64,000 nucleotides of DNA, from positions 62,001 to 126,000 of the forward strand of contig CAJPOP010000001.1 in assembly GCA_905372305.1 (NCBI GenBank), read 5' to 3'. The notes below the pieces were generated by a model. That model was not told the DNA's origin and ran no database searches. It was given only the letters and a program-made list of their open reading frames with translations. This DNA is from Candidatus Saccharimonadota bacterium (GTDB taxonomy: Bacteria > Patescibacteriota > Saccharimonadia > Saccharimonadales > Saccharimonadaceae). This document shows positions 31,911 to 41,132 of the stretch, piece by piece. The position numbers and the translations under genes are program-made. The first letter of the stretch is position 1; each line of letters opens with the position of its first letter.

Positions 31911-32626
31911 TAATTAATGCCGCCAGCCTTCAAGATCGCCTTTAGTCCATTCTCGCCGCCGGCGAAGCCGCTGGTTTGGTAATCGTTGATGACCATGTAT
32001 GGCAAGCCGTTCACGCCAAACGACAGGGCTTTTTGGGTGTTGCCGTTGATTTCTTGCTGGTGGGAGTCGCCTTTCATACAGTCGGTGAACTTGGCGGTGT
32101 CCAGGCCGGCATTCTTGGCAGATGTTTCGAAGTAGCTGAGCGGCAGCAGCGGGATTTCCTTTGGCGCAGCAACGTTTTTGACGCCGATGCCTTTGTCGAA
32201 GTAGTCTGTTTTGATACGCGGCACGATGTCGTGAGTATATTGCCAATATTTATCTTGGTCGGCGGCGCAGAAAGCGGCTTTAGCGCCTTGTTCGGTGTTT
32301 GGTACTTTATCTTTCAGCAAGGTGACGATTCGGTGTTCGTAGCGCAATTTGCCGGATTTGATATAGTCGTTTTTGAAAGAATCGTTGCTGGTAGCGTCTT
32401 CGACTTGGGCGCAGAACGAGCAGAAGTAATCAGTATAATCGATAAACACGTTTTTCGCATCTGCCGAGCCTTGCGACATGTGTTCATTCCATGGTTTACC
32501 GTTGCCGATATGCTGATTCGGCGGCCGATTGACGATGCCGTAGATAAATAAAGCGACGATGCCGACGACGATGATCGATAAAACAATCCAAATTGGGGCA
32601 ATACCGCGTTCTTGTTGATGACTCAT
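31910..32626 (-). CDS. Membrane-anchored DsbA-like thiol oxidoreductase (CSFC)
   Basis: A 238-residue protein with an N-terminal transmembrane helix (about 11-32) and a DsbA-type thioredoxin domain. The active site is CSFC (Cys 69, 72) in DYTDYFCSFCAQ, and the cis-Pro loop is VNGLPYMVIND. It should introduce or shuffle disulfides outside the membrane. It overlaps both neighbours by 1-4 bases, in an operon with a CVPC-bearing membrane protein that could be its redox partner. A second DsbA-like protein is at 60453 with a different dipeptide (CPGC). Confidence 0.9.
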   Translation of the reverse strand: MSHQQERGIAPIWIVLSIIVVGIVALFIYGIVNRPPNQHIGNGKPWNEHMSQGSADAKNVFIDYTDYFCSFCAQVEDATSNDSFKNDYIKSGKLRYEHRIVTLLKDKVPNTEQGAKAAFCAADQDKYWQYTHDIVPRIKTDYFDKGIGVKNVAAPKEIPLLPLSYFETSAKNAGLDTAKFTDCMKGDSHQQEINGNTQKALSFGVNGLPYMVINDYQTSGFAGGENGLKAILKAGGIN

Positions 32627-33225
32627 AATTTTTCCTCCTGTTTGGCTAATTGTGTGTAAACGAATGCGATTTGTCCAGATTTGTAAAGCGACGCTAGGCT
32701 AAGTACGAGTGCTAAGATTAGTACGATAGTACCAGCGACATTGGCGGCGGTAGCAGCCGCTGCGCCCGAGAAAAACAGAGTAACAATTGGCAAGATTAAC
32801 GAGGTGCCGCACGGTACGCAGCCGAGGCCGATAGCGGCAGCGATCGAGGCAATACCGCTGACGCTGAGTTGGCGGGCTACATCTTGTTCATTGCGCTTGT
32901 TGCGCCGTGCTGTAAATATTACAACTGAAAGCGATAAACCTTGTAGAATAGAGACGATCAGCAATAGCGCGCCGTTTGGCGTGGTGAAACCTTGCTTGAA
33001 TAGTTCGGCGAGCATGTTGCCAGCAACAGCTAATTTATCGATAATTGGCAACCGCGACAAAAACAACGGTCCATAAAAGTTGCCGTTAATCGCAAAGAAA
33101 ATAATAATGGCGAATAACAAAGAAAACCCCGCCGCCAGCACGCTGTAGCGCGGCAATTTCAACAGCGCGCCGATACCAGCAGCGGCAGTTTTGACAGTTT
33201 CTTTTTGCTGTCGAATACGCTCCAT
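32623..33225 (-). CDS. Multi-pass membrane protein with a CVPC motif, possible redox partner of the DsbA-like protein
   Basis: A 200-residue protein, not clearly recognised. There are about five transmembrane helices (around 28-48, 83-105, 122-137, 141-157, 162-183). A CxxC pair (Cys 136, 139; GLGCVPCGTS) lies at a helix end and is the only Cys pair. Thiol-carrying membrane proteins such as CcdA or DsbB pass electrons to or from DsbA-type enzymes, so linkage to the next gene (overlap 4 bases) suggests that role. The fold is not obviously that of DsbB, VKOR or CcdA. A -10 (TATAAT, 33235-33240 minus) lies 9 nt before the ATG. Confidence 0.7.
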   Translation of the reverse strand: MERIRQQKETVKTAAAGIGALLKLPRYSVLAAGFSLLFAIIIFFAINGNFYGPLFLSRLPIIDKLAVAGNMLAELFKQGFTTPNGALLLIVSILQGLSLSVVIFTARRNKRNEQDVARQLSVSGIASIAAAIGLGCVPCGTSLILPIVTLFFSGAAAATAANVAGTIVLILALVLSLASLYKSGQIAFVYTQLAKQEEKL

Positions 33226-33304
33226 ATGATTCTTATTATACGCTAAAATTTGGAGAATTGGATTGAGTTGGCTTTAAGCCCTGCGGTAAAAGTATAAAAT
33301 AAAC

Positions 33305-33321
33305 TATACACCGAGTGTATA
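33305..33321. promoter_or_regulatory. Operator 1 of the PadR-ABC operon
   Basis: TATACAC-CGA-GTGTATA, a perfect palindrome with 7-bp arms, lies just upstream of the -35 element. A second copy is centred 33 bp downstream. The pair is the likely binding site of the PadR product. Confidence 0.75.
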
Positions 33322-33327
33322 AAACTC

Positions 33328-33356
33328 TTGCAATAACTAAACACTGGGTGTATAGT
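33328..33356 (+). promoter_or_regulatory. Promoter of the PadR-ABC operon
   Basis: TTGCAA (33328-33333), a 17-bp spacer and TATAGT (33351-33356). The -10 ends 6 nt before ATG 33363, giving a leaderless start. Confidence 0.65.
33338..33354. promoter_or_regulatory. Operator 2 of the PadR-ABC operon
   Basis: TAAACAC-TGG-GTGTATA, the same 17-bp design as operator 1 with one arm mismatch. It overlaps the -10 element, so occupancy would block transcription. Confidence 0.7.
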
Positions 33357-33362
33357 AAGGGT

Positions 33363-33905
33363 ATGAGCGTTCAATATACACTGTTAGGTTTTTTAGCGGA
33401 AGAGTCAAATTACGGCTATGAGTTGAAGAAAAAATATGACGGTTATTTTGGCAAAGATAAGCCAATTTTAACTGGTCAGATATATTCAACTCTGGCACGG
33501 CTCAAACGCGACAATAAAGTCAAAGAAATTACTGATACCAGCGAATCGGGCGGGCCGGATCGGGTTCGGTATGAAATTACTGATGAGGGCAAGCAGGATT
33601 TGCAAGCATGGCTGGAATCACCAGAAGCACCGTCGCCGCAGCTGCAAGCGACGATGTATATCAAAGCAGTGCTGGCGATTCTGAAGGATGGCGATGCGTC
33701 ACCGTACTTGGACAACCAACGACAGGCGCACATCCAACGAATGCGCGAGCTGACGGCGCAGCGGCGTGATAGCAGTTTGTCGGACATGCTGCTGATTGAT
33801 CATGCACTGTATCATTTGGAAGCGGATTTGCGCTGGATTGAATTAACTATTTCGCGGTTAACGCGGCTAAAGGAGGAAATTTTGCATGAGCAAACCAATA
33901 ATTAG
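33363..33905 (+). CDS. PadR family transcriptional regulator
   Basis: About 180 residues. A PadR winged helix fills the first 85 residues (YTLLGFLAEESNYGYELKK, LTGQIYSTLARL, RVRYEITDEGKQDLQAWL), followed by the helical C-terminal dimerisation domain. The start at 33363 fits the leaderless spacing and removes a weak 16-residue extension. It overlaps the ABC ATPase gene by 20 bases, so regulator and transporter are co-expressed, and the two palindromes in the promoter indicate autoregulation. PadR repressors commonly release their operators when a toxic compound binds, which fits control of an exporter-like system. Confidence 0.92.
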   Translation: MSVQYTLLGFLAEESNYGYELKKKYDGYFGKDKPILTGQIYSTLARLKRDNKVKEITDTSESGGPDRVRYEITDEGKQDLQAWLESPEAPSPQLQATMYIKAVLAILKDGDASPYLDNQRQAHIQRMRELTAQRRDSSLSDMLLIDHALYHLEADLRWIELTISRLTRLKEEILHEQTNN

Positions 33906-34614
33906 CGCTAAAAATATTAAGAAGTCGTTCGGGCAAACGCACGCGCTGCGCGGCGTCAGCTTGGACGTCGAGGCGGGCGAGGTGCTGGCGATTATGGGTC
34001 CGTCGGGCTCTGGCAAGTCGACGCTGCTGCATAGCTTGGCGGCAATTACCAAAGTTGATAGCGGCGAGATTGATTTTGATGGCCGGCGGATTGACAAACT
34101 GAATGATGATCAGCGCAGTATATTGCGGCGCACTAGCTTTGGCTTTGTCTTTCAGTTCGGACAGTTGGTGCCAGAGCTGACAGCGCTGGATAATGTGGCG
34201 CTGCCGCTACTGCTTAACGGTGTCAAGTGTAAAGAAGCTTATCAACAGGCGAAAACATGGCTGAATAAGGTCGAGCTGGCGGGTAAAGCTGACAGTATGC
34301 TTGGCGAGTTGTCGGGCGGGCAAATGCAGCGGGTGGCGATTGCTCGGGCGATGGTGATTGAGCCAAAAGTGCTGTTCGCTGATGAGCCGACTGGCTCGCT
34401 GGACAGTCTGAATTCAGAGAGAGTTATGGAGCTATTCATTAAAACTGCCAAAGAGCACGGCACAACAGTCATCATGGTGACGCACGAGCCGACGATTGCC
34501 GCCTATGCTGATCGGGAAATTATTGTCCGCGACGGGCAGATTTCTGGTGTTGAGGTAGCGGTAAGCTTGGCACAGACGAGGGTTGATAAGACTAAAGCGA
34601 GGATTGTCCGATGA
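33886..34614 (+). CDS. ABC transporter ATP-binding protein (LolD/MacB type)
   Basis: A 242-residue ATPase with Walker A GPSGSGKST, Q-loop VFQFGQLVPELTALDN, signature LSGGQMQR, Walker B LFADEPTGSLD and switch region MVTHEP. This arrangement is typical of the MacB/LolD/FtsE group that works with FtsX-type permeases, and such a permease follows with a 4-base overlap. It is controlled together with the PadR gene. The group mediates lipoprotein release, peptide export or bacitracin/lantibiotic sensing and resistance. Confidence 0.94.
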   Translation: MSKPIISAKNIKKSFGQTHALRGVSLDVEAGEVLAIMGPSGSGKSTLLHSLAAITKVDSGEIDFDGRRIDKLNDDQRSILRRTSFGFVFQFGQLVPELTALDNVALPLLLNGVKCKEAYQQAKTWLNKVELAGKADSMLGELSGGQMQRVAIARAMVIEPKVLFADEPTGSLDSLNSERVMELFIKTAKEHGTTVIMVTHEPTIAAYADREIIVRDGQISGVEVAVSLAQTRVDKTKARIVR

Positions 34615-36836
34615 GTGTCAGTTGGATGTTATTAAAAAAGTCTGGACGCCAGTCGTTCGCGCGTCTGGGCTTGACTACGGTGGCGGTGGCACTGGGAATC
34701 GTGCTGGTGTGCTACTTTACGGCTGGTGTCAACGGTCTAATGGGGCGTGTTAATGGATTAGCAATTAATACGGCGGCGTATCAGGCAACCCGCGGTGTAG
34801 CCGAACAAAAACCGATTGCTGGTGTCGAGCCGCTAAAAGTTGGCGGTACCCAGCGCGGCGATGCATCGAAGTGGCGCGGTCAATCTATCCAGTATTATTC
34901 GATGTACGGTACGGCTAAATCGCCGCAGTTTGCCAAACTGAAAACTCCGCGTCCTGGCGAATATTATTTGTCAAAAGCGTTGGCTGATGCGGTTGCTGAA
35001 TACCCAGAGGATAATATCTTGGCGCGTTTTGGTAAGAATACCAAATACCTCGGCGTAATTCCTAGCGAATATGTTGCTAGTCCGGATACGCTGATGATAG
35101 TGCGCGGTGCTAGCGCCGAGGAAGTGGCCGAGAGCGATGCTTTTACCAAATCTCAGGGGCAGCCATCATACTTTGCTGATGTTTATCGGACGGACGCTAA
35201 CGGATTAAAATCGGATGCTAAAATAGACCCAGTTGCTGTTATTGTATTTGGCGTCGGCGGGACGATATTGTTGTTTCCAATCGTCATTTTTGTATCAGTA
35301 GCAACACAGCTGGGCGCGGCGCAACGCGAGAAACGTTATGCTGCTTTGCGGCTGATCGGTGCGACTAAGCGGCAGGTGGCACGGATATTGATGCTGGAGT
35401 CGCTGTTGGCGTCGGTGGTTGGCGTGATTATCGGGCTAGGCACGTTCTGGCTGTTGCAAGCGCCGCTGCAGGATTTCAAGATGGACGGCATGCGATTTAA
35501 TCCTAGCGATTTAGCGCTAACTGGCACGCAATATGCGTTGATTATCGGTTTGACGCTGGGACTAACGACGTTTGTCAACTGGCGGCGGATGCGCCGGGCG
35601 CAGATTTCGCCGCTAGGTGTGTCGCGTTCGGTTGAAAAGGTGAAGAAATTGCGCGCTTGGCGGGCGCTGGTGCCAGCACTTGGTATCGCGTTCTTTGCTT
35701 GGCTGTCGTCGAAGCCGGGGCGGGATTGGCTGGCGGCTAATAAAGAATCAGCTCTGCCGTCGGTACTATTGATGGCGGCGCTGCTGCTGGTGATGTTCGG
35801 CTTGATTCTGGCTGGCGGCTGGCTGACTAATAAGCTGTCGCTGTTGGCAGCGCGCTGGGCTAATAACGCTTCGATGTTGATTGCCGGTAAGCGTACGGCG
35901 GTGCATTCGCGGACAATTTTCCGCAGTGTCAGCGGCGTGGTATTGGCGCTGTTTGCGGGCAGCTTTTACTTGACGGCGACCAGCGGTATTGAAGGCTTAA
36001 ACGCTCAAGCTATCAAGGATAACGGCTTTTCGCAACTGAAGCGCGGCACGGCAGTTGTTATCGGTCAGTCGTTACCGGGTGATATGACAGAGCAGCTCAA
36101 ACAGAAAACTTACATCACGTCGGTGGCAGCGATTTATCCGCGTGAGGACGGCGATGCAATTCGCTGCCAGGATTTGGCAACGTACACTGAACACGCTTGC
36201 CCGAATAATGCCCGACCAGACCAATTTGCGCTGTTGAATTTTGACGCGCCAGTGGTAAAAAATGTATCGTTGATTAACGACAAGGTTGATACGAACGGCG
36301 TCAAAGAATATTTGGTGACATTGAAGTCAGACAATGATATCGAGAAATTGCGTACCTTGGTGACGGCGAAAGCCAATCAGTACGACCTAACGTATGCAGT
36401 GAGCGGCACTGATTCCAAGAAGCCGCATATCAATCCGACAATTCGCGAGTTTGCCGACTTGGCTTATGTTGGTATAGGTGTGACGCTGTTCGTGGCGGTG
36501 GCGAGCTTGATTGTCTCGACGATTGGCGGGCTGATGGAACGCCGTCGCTCGCTGTATACGCTGCGGCTGAGCGGTATGCGCCTTGCTCAATTGAAGCGCT
36601 TGGTGATGGTTGAGTCGGTGGCGCCGCTACTCACCACCTCGATTCTGTCATGCGGTTTTGGCGTGTGGACGGGTGCAGTATTTACTAGCACATTCTCGAC
36701 GACGTTGAAGCCGGTGTTAACACTAACTTACTTCGCGATTGTTGGTATAGGTCTGGCGGCGGCAATCATCGGTATTTACTTGATACTGCCGATGGTTGAT
36801 AAACTGACGCGGGCGGAAGCTAATCAAACCGAGTAG
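34611..36836 (+). CDS. FtsX-like ABC permease
   Basis: A 741-residue membrane protein with one N-terminal helix (about 20-40), an extracytoplasmic domain, then three FtsX-type helices (about 205-230, 255-285, 300-320), a central pair (about 345-400), a second external domain (about 460-610) and three final helices (615-735). This duplicated ABC3/FtsX layout with a large outer domain resembles BceB/MacB-like permeases. It is the partner of the ATPase immediately upstream. The regulator upstream suggests induction by a membrane-active compound. A strong terminator follows. Confidence 0.9.
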   Translation: MSVSWMLLKKSGRQSFARLGLTTVAVALGIVLVCYFTAGVNGLMGRVNGLAINTAAYQATRGVAEQKPIAGVEPLKVGGTQRGDASKWRGQSIQYYSMYGTAKSPQFAKLKTPRPGEYYLSKALADAVAEYPEDNILARFGKNTKYLGVIPSEYVASPDTLMIVRGASAEEVAESDAFTKSQGQPSYFADVYRTDANGLKSDAKIDPVAVIVFGVGGTILLFPIVIFVSVATQLGAAQREKRYAALRLIGATKRQVARILMLESLLASVVGVIIGLGTFWLLQAPLQDFKMDGMRFNPSDLALTGTQYALIIGLTLGLTTFVNWRRMRRAQISPLGVSRSVEKVKKLRAWRALVPALGIAFFAWLSSKPGRDWLAANKESALPSVLLMAALLLVMFGLILAGGWLTNKLSLLAARWANNASMLIAGKRTAVHSRTIFRSVSGVVLALFAGSFYLTATSGIEGLNAQAIKDNGFSQLKRGTAVVIGQSLPGDMTEQLKQKTYITSVAAIYPREDGDAIRCQDLATYTEHACPNNARPDQFALLNFDAPVVKNVSLINDKVDTNGVKEYLVTLKSDNDIEKLRTLVTAKANQYDLTYAVSGTDSKKPHINPTIREFADLAYVGIGVTLFVAVASLIVSTIGGLMERRRSLYTLRLSGMRLAQLKRLVMVESVAPLLTTSILSCGFGVWTGAVFTSTFSTTLKPVLTLTYFAIVGIGLAAAIIGIYLILPMVDKLTRAEANQTE

Positions 36837-36867
36837 TGTGTTTGTATCGGCCCGAGGACAATCTATC

Positions 36868-36902
36868 AAAAAGCGTTCCAGTTGATGGCTGGGACGCTTT
36901 TT
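36868..36902. terminator. Bidirectional terminator between the PadR-ABC operon and clpB
   Basis: AAAAAGCGTTCCAG (36868-36881) pairs with CTGGGACGCTTTTT (36889-36902) around a 7-nt loop. The A and T tracts at the stem ends give a U-run on both strands. It lies between convergent genes. Confidence 0.85.
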
Positions 36903-36977
36903 GGTAAATGGAGGTAGTTTTGCTAGTTCAAGCAGCGCGAAGAGATATTGCTAATAGGGTTGAGCGGGGGAATTAAA

Positions 36978-39116
36978 TTATTGTTGAAATGTCACCCGGT
37001 CATTGGCGACGCTGGTTGTTACTGCCATCCCCTCATGAATCCGCCCGTCAATTAGCTCCAGCGCTAGTGGGTCAAGCACCCGTTTTTGCACCAAGCGCTT
37101 GAGTGGCCGAGCGCCAAAGGCCGGGTCATAGCCATCTCGAGCCAGCATGTCGCGGATACTATCATCAAACTCTAGCGTGATGTCGCGGCTGTCTTTGACT
37201 TGGCGAGCAACGCGTTTCAGTTGGACATCGACAATTGCCCGCATCGCCTCTGGTCGAATACGGTCGAAAATCACGATATCGTCGATGCGGTTGAGAAATT
37301 CTGGCCGGAAGTGCTGCCTGAGCACCCCAAGCATTTGATTATCCAGTGCCGACAAATCGTCGCCAGAAAAATCCATGATTGCTTGCGAGCCGACATTGCT
37401 GGTCATGATGATGACCGTGTTAGAAAAATCGACTGTTCGCCCCTGGCCATCGGTCAGACGGCCATCGTCGAGTACTTGGAGGAGCACGTTGAAGACATCG
37501 GGGTGGGCTTTCTCGATTTCGTCAAACAGCACCACGCTGTAGGGGCGGCGGCGCACCGCTTCGGTGAGTTGCCCGCCTTGGTCGTAGCCGACGTAGCCTG
37601 GCGGCGAGCCAATCAGGCGGGCCACGGCGTGCCGCTCCATGTATTCACTCATATCGATGCGGATCATGGCGTGCTCGTCGTCAAATAATTCACGGCACAG
37701 GCTGCGTGCCACCTCTGTTTTACCCACGCCTGTCGGGCCGAGGAAGAGGAAGGAACCGATTGGTCGGTTGGTATCACTTAGGCCAGCACGCGAACGGCGA
37801 ATGGCACTGGCCACGGCGGCAATGGCCTTGTCTTGACCAATCACTTGGGTGCTGATATGTTCCTCTAATTTGGTCAATTTGCTGGATTCGGTCTCAATTA
37901 GTCGCTCCACCGGGATGCCCGTCCAGCGTGCCACCACACTAGCGATGTCATCAGGGGTAACTTCCTCACGCAGCAGCCGGTCGGCCGGCGGAATGGCGGC
38001 CAGTTCTTGGCGGGCGGCAGCCAGCTTTTTCTCCAGCTCTGGCAGGTCGCCGTATTTGATGCGGCTGGCGGTGGCTAGATCGGCGTCGCGTTCGGCGATT
38101 TCCAGTTGCGAGCGTAGGCTGTCCATTTTTTCGGTAGCGGTATTAACGGTCTGGAGGATGTCTTTTTCGTGCTGCCATTTGCTGTCAATCACCTCGGCCT
38201 GAGCCCGAAGGTCGGCGATTTGTTGATTAATCTCCTCTTTTCGGGCCTTGGCGTGGTCAGATTTGTCTTTTTTCAGCGCCGCTTCTTCAATCTCCAGCTG
38301 CAAGCGGCGGTTATTCAGCCGATCGAGAGCAATCGGCATACTCTCCAGCTGCATCTTCAGAGCGCTGGTGGCTTCATCTAATAAATCCACCGCTTTGTCA
38401 GGTAAAAAGCGATCAGGTAGATAGCGGGTGGACAGCCGCGCCGCCGCCACGATGGCATCGTCAGAAATTTTGACGCCGTGATGGACTTCGTACTTTTCCT
38501 TCAAACCGCGCAAAATCGCCACGGTGTCGTCAAAACTCGGCTCACCGACGTAAACTGGTTGAAAGCGCCGCTCTAGGGCCGCGTCTTTTTCGACATGCTG
38601 GCGATATTCCGCCAAGGTTGTCGCGCCGATCATATGTAGTTTACCGCGTGCCAGGGCGGGTTTGAGCATATTGCCGGCATCCATACTGCCTTCGGTTTTG
38701 CCGGCGCCGACCATGGTGTGAATTTCATCAACGAACAAAATAATTTCGCCGGCGGCCTCCTCAACTTCTTTCAAAATTGCTTTGAGGCGCTCTTCAAATT
38801 GGCCGCGAAAGCTAGCGCCGGCCAGTAAACTGGAGATTTCCAAAGAGATCAGCCGCTTGTCCTTTAGCGATGCCGGTACGTCGCCCTTGACAATGCGCTG
38901 TGCCAAGGCTTCGACGATGGCGGTTTTACCGACGCCCGGTTCACCGATCAGCACCGGGTTATTTTTGGTGCGCCTGCTCAAGATTTGCATGGTGCGGCGA
39001 ATTTCCTCGTCGCGCCCGATGACCGGATCAAGTTTATGTTCCCTGGCGAGTGCTGTGATATCGGTGCCGAATTTCTCCAGCGGCTGCTCAAGCTCTTCTT
39101 GCATAGTTGGTGGCAT
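36978..39116 (-). CDS. clpB: ClpB-type AAA+ disaggregase lacking the N-terminal domain
   Basis: A 712-residue Hsp100 protein. NBD1 has GEPGVGKT and FVDEIH; a coiled-coil middle domain follows (about 280-400, [13 protein letters not shown] onward), which distinguishes ClpB from ClpA/ClpC; NBD2 has GPTGVGKT and FDEIEKAH. Full-length ClpB is about 860 residues; the 140-residue ClpN domain is missing and the protein starts close to NBD1. The true start is 39116 (AAAGGAGG just upstream); an upstream in-frame extension runs into the promoter. A CIRCE element marks HrcA control. It should resolve aggregates together with DnaK. Confidence 0.93.
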   Translation of the reverse strand: MPPTMQEELEQPLEKFGTDITALAREHKLDPVIGRDEEIRRTMQILSRRTKNNPVLIGEPGVGKTAIVEALAQRIVKGDVPASLKDKRLISLEISSLLAGASFRGQFEERLKAILKEVEEAAGEIILFVDEIHTMVGAGKTEGSMDAGNMLKPALARGKLHMIGATTLAEYRQHVEKDAALERRFQPVYVGEPSFDDTVAILRGLKEKYEVHHGVKISDDAIVAAARLSTRYLPDRFLPDKAVDLLDEATSALKMQLESMPIALDRLNNRRLQLEIEEAALKKDKSDHAKARKEEINQQIADLRAQAEVIDSKWQHEKDILQTVNTATEKMDSLRSQLEIAERDADLATASRIKYGDLPELEKKLAAARQELAAIPPADRLLREEVTPDDIASVVARWTGIPVERLIETESSKLTKLEEHISTQVIGQDKAIAAVASAIRRSRAGLSDTNRPIGSFLFLGPTGVGKTEVARSLCRELFDDEHAMIRIDMSEYMERHAVARLIGSPPGYVGYDQGGQLTEAVRRRPYSVVLFDEIEKAHPDVFNVLLQVLDDGRLTDGQGRTVDFSNTVIIMTSNVGSQAIMDFSGDDLSALDNQMLGVLRQHFRPEFLNRIDDIVIFDRIRPEAMRAIVDVQLKRVARQVKDSRDITLEFDDSIRDMLARDGYDPAFGARPLKRLVQKRVLDPLALELIDGRIHEGMAVTTSVANDRVTFQQ

Positions 39117-39204
39117 AGGTCCTCCTTTGATTTTTTGGGCTTTTCCAAGTCCGTATTTATGATACGCCGCGGCAAGAGACAGAGCGGGGATAATTGATAT
39201 GATT

Positions 39205-39233
39205 ATCATAGCAAATTGGCACTCTCAGTGCAA
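39205..39233 (-). promoter_or_regulatory. clpB promoter
   Basis: Minus strand: TTGCAC (39228-39233), 17-bp spacer, TATGAT (39205-39210). The -35 sits inside the CIRCE palindrome. The leader is about 85 nt. Confidence 0.65.
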
Positions 39234-39242
39234 GAGTGCTAG
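39216..39242. promoter_or_regulatory. CIRCE element (HrcA operator)
   Basis: TTGGCACTC (39216-39224), a 9-nt spacer and GAGTGCTAG (39234-39242), matching the CIRCE consensus TTAGCACTC-N9-GAGTGCTAA at 16 of 18 arm positions with the exact spacer. It overlaps the clpB -35. Confidence 0.9.
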
Positions 39243-39307
39243 AAATATCATTTAAGATTTAACGATGATCTTGCGCGCCCCCAGCGGCTTATGTCATTAT
39301 TAACCAT

Positions 39308-40024
39308 ATGAAATCATTACGATTTTTTACAGTAATGTGGCCGGCTTTTTTATGCGGAATAGTCTGGCAAATATTGCAATTTATGCCGCAGGAATGGAGT
39401 TTCGCTAAACAGCTGACAGACCCGTTGACAACAGCTTTTATTCTGATCGGCGCTTGGCGCTACAATCGGCTACACAGTGCTGAAGCGAAAACATTGCTGG
39501 CAGCGTTAGTTCTGTTTGTGATTGCCGGAGCAATTTTTGCGTTTTTGCCGTTTAGTTATTTTATCGCTGGCTTGGCGGTGTTTTTGCTGGCACATGTGGT
39601 GCTTTGCGCCATCAATTTTAATCGGCTGCGTGCAGCTTGGCGGTCAGGTTGCCGACCGCGTCTGTTCATGGTTATTTTAGCAGCAATCTGTTATATAGGA
39701 TTAGTAGGATTTGTATTGCAAACAGTATTACCGCAAGTTTGCGATGCCGTGCTCGCCAATGCGATCGCCGCGTATACTGCAGTAATTACCGTGATGGCAA
39801 TTAGCGCAGCGGTAGCTGCAGCGGCACGCTATCAATCGCGCTGGTGGTGGGCGGCAATCGGCGGCGGTATGATGGCGGTATCTGATGCTTGTCTGGCGCT
39901 GCGCATGTTTGGCGGCGTATCTGAAGCATGGGTTGTTTATGCTATCATGCCGTTATATTGGGGCGGCATCATATGCTATGTTGCTTCTGCTGCGCCGGCA
40001 TGCCAGGAAAATAAAGCTAGCTGA
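39308..40024 (+). CDS. YhhN family integral membrane protein
   Basis: A 238-residue protein with about eight transmembrane helices. The C-terminal third carries YhhN-like features (YTAVITVMAIS, then GGGMMAVSDACLALRMF, in which the SD pair is the family's most conserved spot). Human homologues (TMEM86) hydrolyse lysoplasmalogens; the bacterial role is unclear. A CATTAT -10 ends 7 nt before the ATG. The divergent CIRCE-controlled clpB promoter lies 66 bp away, so the two could interact. Confidence 0.75.
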   Translation: MKSLRFFTVMWPAFLCGIVWQILQFMPQEWSFAKQLTDPLTTAFILIGAWRYNRLHSAEAKTLLAALVLFVIAGAIFAFLPFSYFIAGLAVFLLAHVVLCAINFNRLRAAWRSGCRPRLFMVILAAICYIGLVGFVLQTVLPQVCDAVLANAIAAYTAVITVMAISAAVAAAARYQSRWWWAAIGGGMMAVSDACLALRMFGGVSEAWVVYAIMPLYWGGIICYVASAAPACQENKAS

Positions 40025-40113
40025 TTTTATTGAGGGCTTATTCACAAACCAGTTTTATGGAAATAGCAGTGGTATAATGGTGTTATTAGGAATTATAGCG
40101 AAAGGGGTACTTC

Positions 40114-41124
40114 ATGAATATTCTCGTTACTGGCGGTGCTGGGTATATCGGCAGCCACACTATCATTGAACTACTGGCATCGGGCCATAGCGTGGTGGTG
40201 GTTGATAATTTGTCGAATTCATCCGTCGAGAGTTTGCGGCGGGTTGAAGAGATTACCGGCCAGTCGGTGCCGTTTTATGAGTTTGATATGCGTGATCGAG
40301 CGCGGCTGGCGGAGTTATTTAAGTCTGAGGCAATTGACGCAGCGATTCATTTTGCGGGTCTGAAAGCTGTCGGCGAGTCGGTGGAAAAGGCGCTGCTCTA
40401 TTATCAGAACAATCTGGAAAGCACGTTGACGCTGCTGGATGTCATGCAGGAATTTGACGTGAAAAAGCTGGTCTTTTCGAGCTCGGCAACGGTGTATGGC
40501 GACCCGGCACGGCTGCCGATTACCGAGGATATGCCGCTGTCGGCGACTAATCCGTACGGCCAAACCAAGCTGATGATTGAGCAAATTCTGCGCGACGTGG
40601 CGGCAACTAAGCAGGGTTGGCAGTTTACCTCGCTGCGCTATTTCAATCCTGTTGGCGCCCATCCGAGTGGCCGCATTGGCGAAGATCCATCGGGCATTCC
40701 GAATAATTTGCTGCCGTTCGTATCGCAAGTGGCAGTCGGCAAGCGCGATCACTTAAGCGTGTTTGGCGACGATTATGACACGCCGGACGGCACGGGCGTG
40801 CGCGATTATATTCACGTGGTTGATTTGGCACGGGCGCATGTGGCGGCGCTGGAACATTTGGGCGGGCCGGATGAGTATAAGGTATATAACATCGGTACTG
40901 GCCGCGGCACATCAGTGTTGGAATTGGTGAAAGCGTTTGAAAAAGCGTCGGGCCGGGACGTCCCATACCAAATCACGCCGCGCCGACCGGGCGACATTGC
41001 CGCGTGTTATGCTGATCCGGGCTTGGCAGAAAAAGATCTAGATTGGCGAGCAGAATTGACAATTGAGGACGCTTGCCGCGACGCCTGGAATTGGCAGAGC
41101 AATAACCCGAACGGTTTTAACTAG
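40114..41124 (+). CDS. galE: UDP-glucose 4-epimerase
   Basis: A 336-residue short-chain dehydrogenase/reductase-type epimerase of standard length. The NAD-binding motif GGAGYIGSH (7-15) is at the N-terminus, the catalytic YxxxK is in NPYGQTKLM, and the substrate loop includes RYFNPVGAHPSGRIGEDP. It interconverts UDP-glucose and UDP-galactose (possibly also the N-acetyl forms) for glycan synthesis. The promoter TATAAT is at 40073-40078 and AAAGGGG precedes the ATG. It converges with the sulfatase gene (8 bases between stops). Confidence 0.96.
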   Translation: MNILVTGGAGYIGSHTIIELLASGHSVVVVDNLSNSSVESLRRVEEITGQSVPFYEFDMRDRARLAELFKSEAIDAAIHFAGLKAVGESVEKALLYYQNNLESTLTLLDVMQEFDVKKLVFSSSATVYGDPARLPITEDMPLSATNPYGQTKLMIEQILRDVAATKQGWQFTSLRYFNPVGAHPSGRIGEDPSGIPNNLLPFVSQVAVGKRDHLSVFGDDYDTPDGTGVRDYIHVVDLARAHVAALEHLGGPDEYKVYNIGTGRGTSVLELVKAFEKASGRDVPYQITPRRPGDIAACYADPGLAEKDLDWRAELTIEDACRDAWNWQSNNPNGFN

Positions 41125-41132
41125 TTTGATTG

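Noticed and set aside
39117..39209. N-terminal extension of ClpB with a hydrophobic start
   Set aside because: It overlaps the -10 element, and AAAGGAGG directly before ATG 39116 marks the real start.
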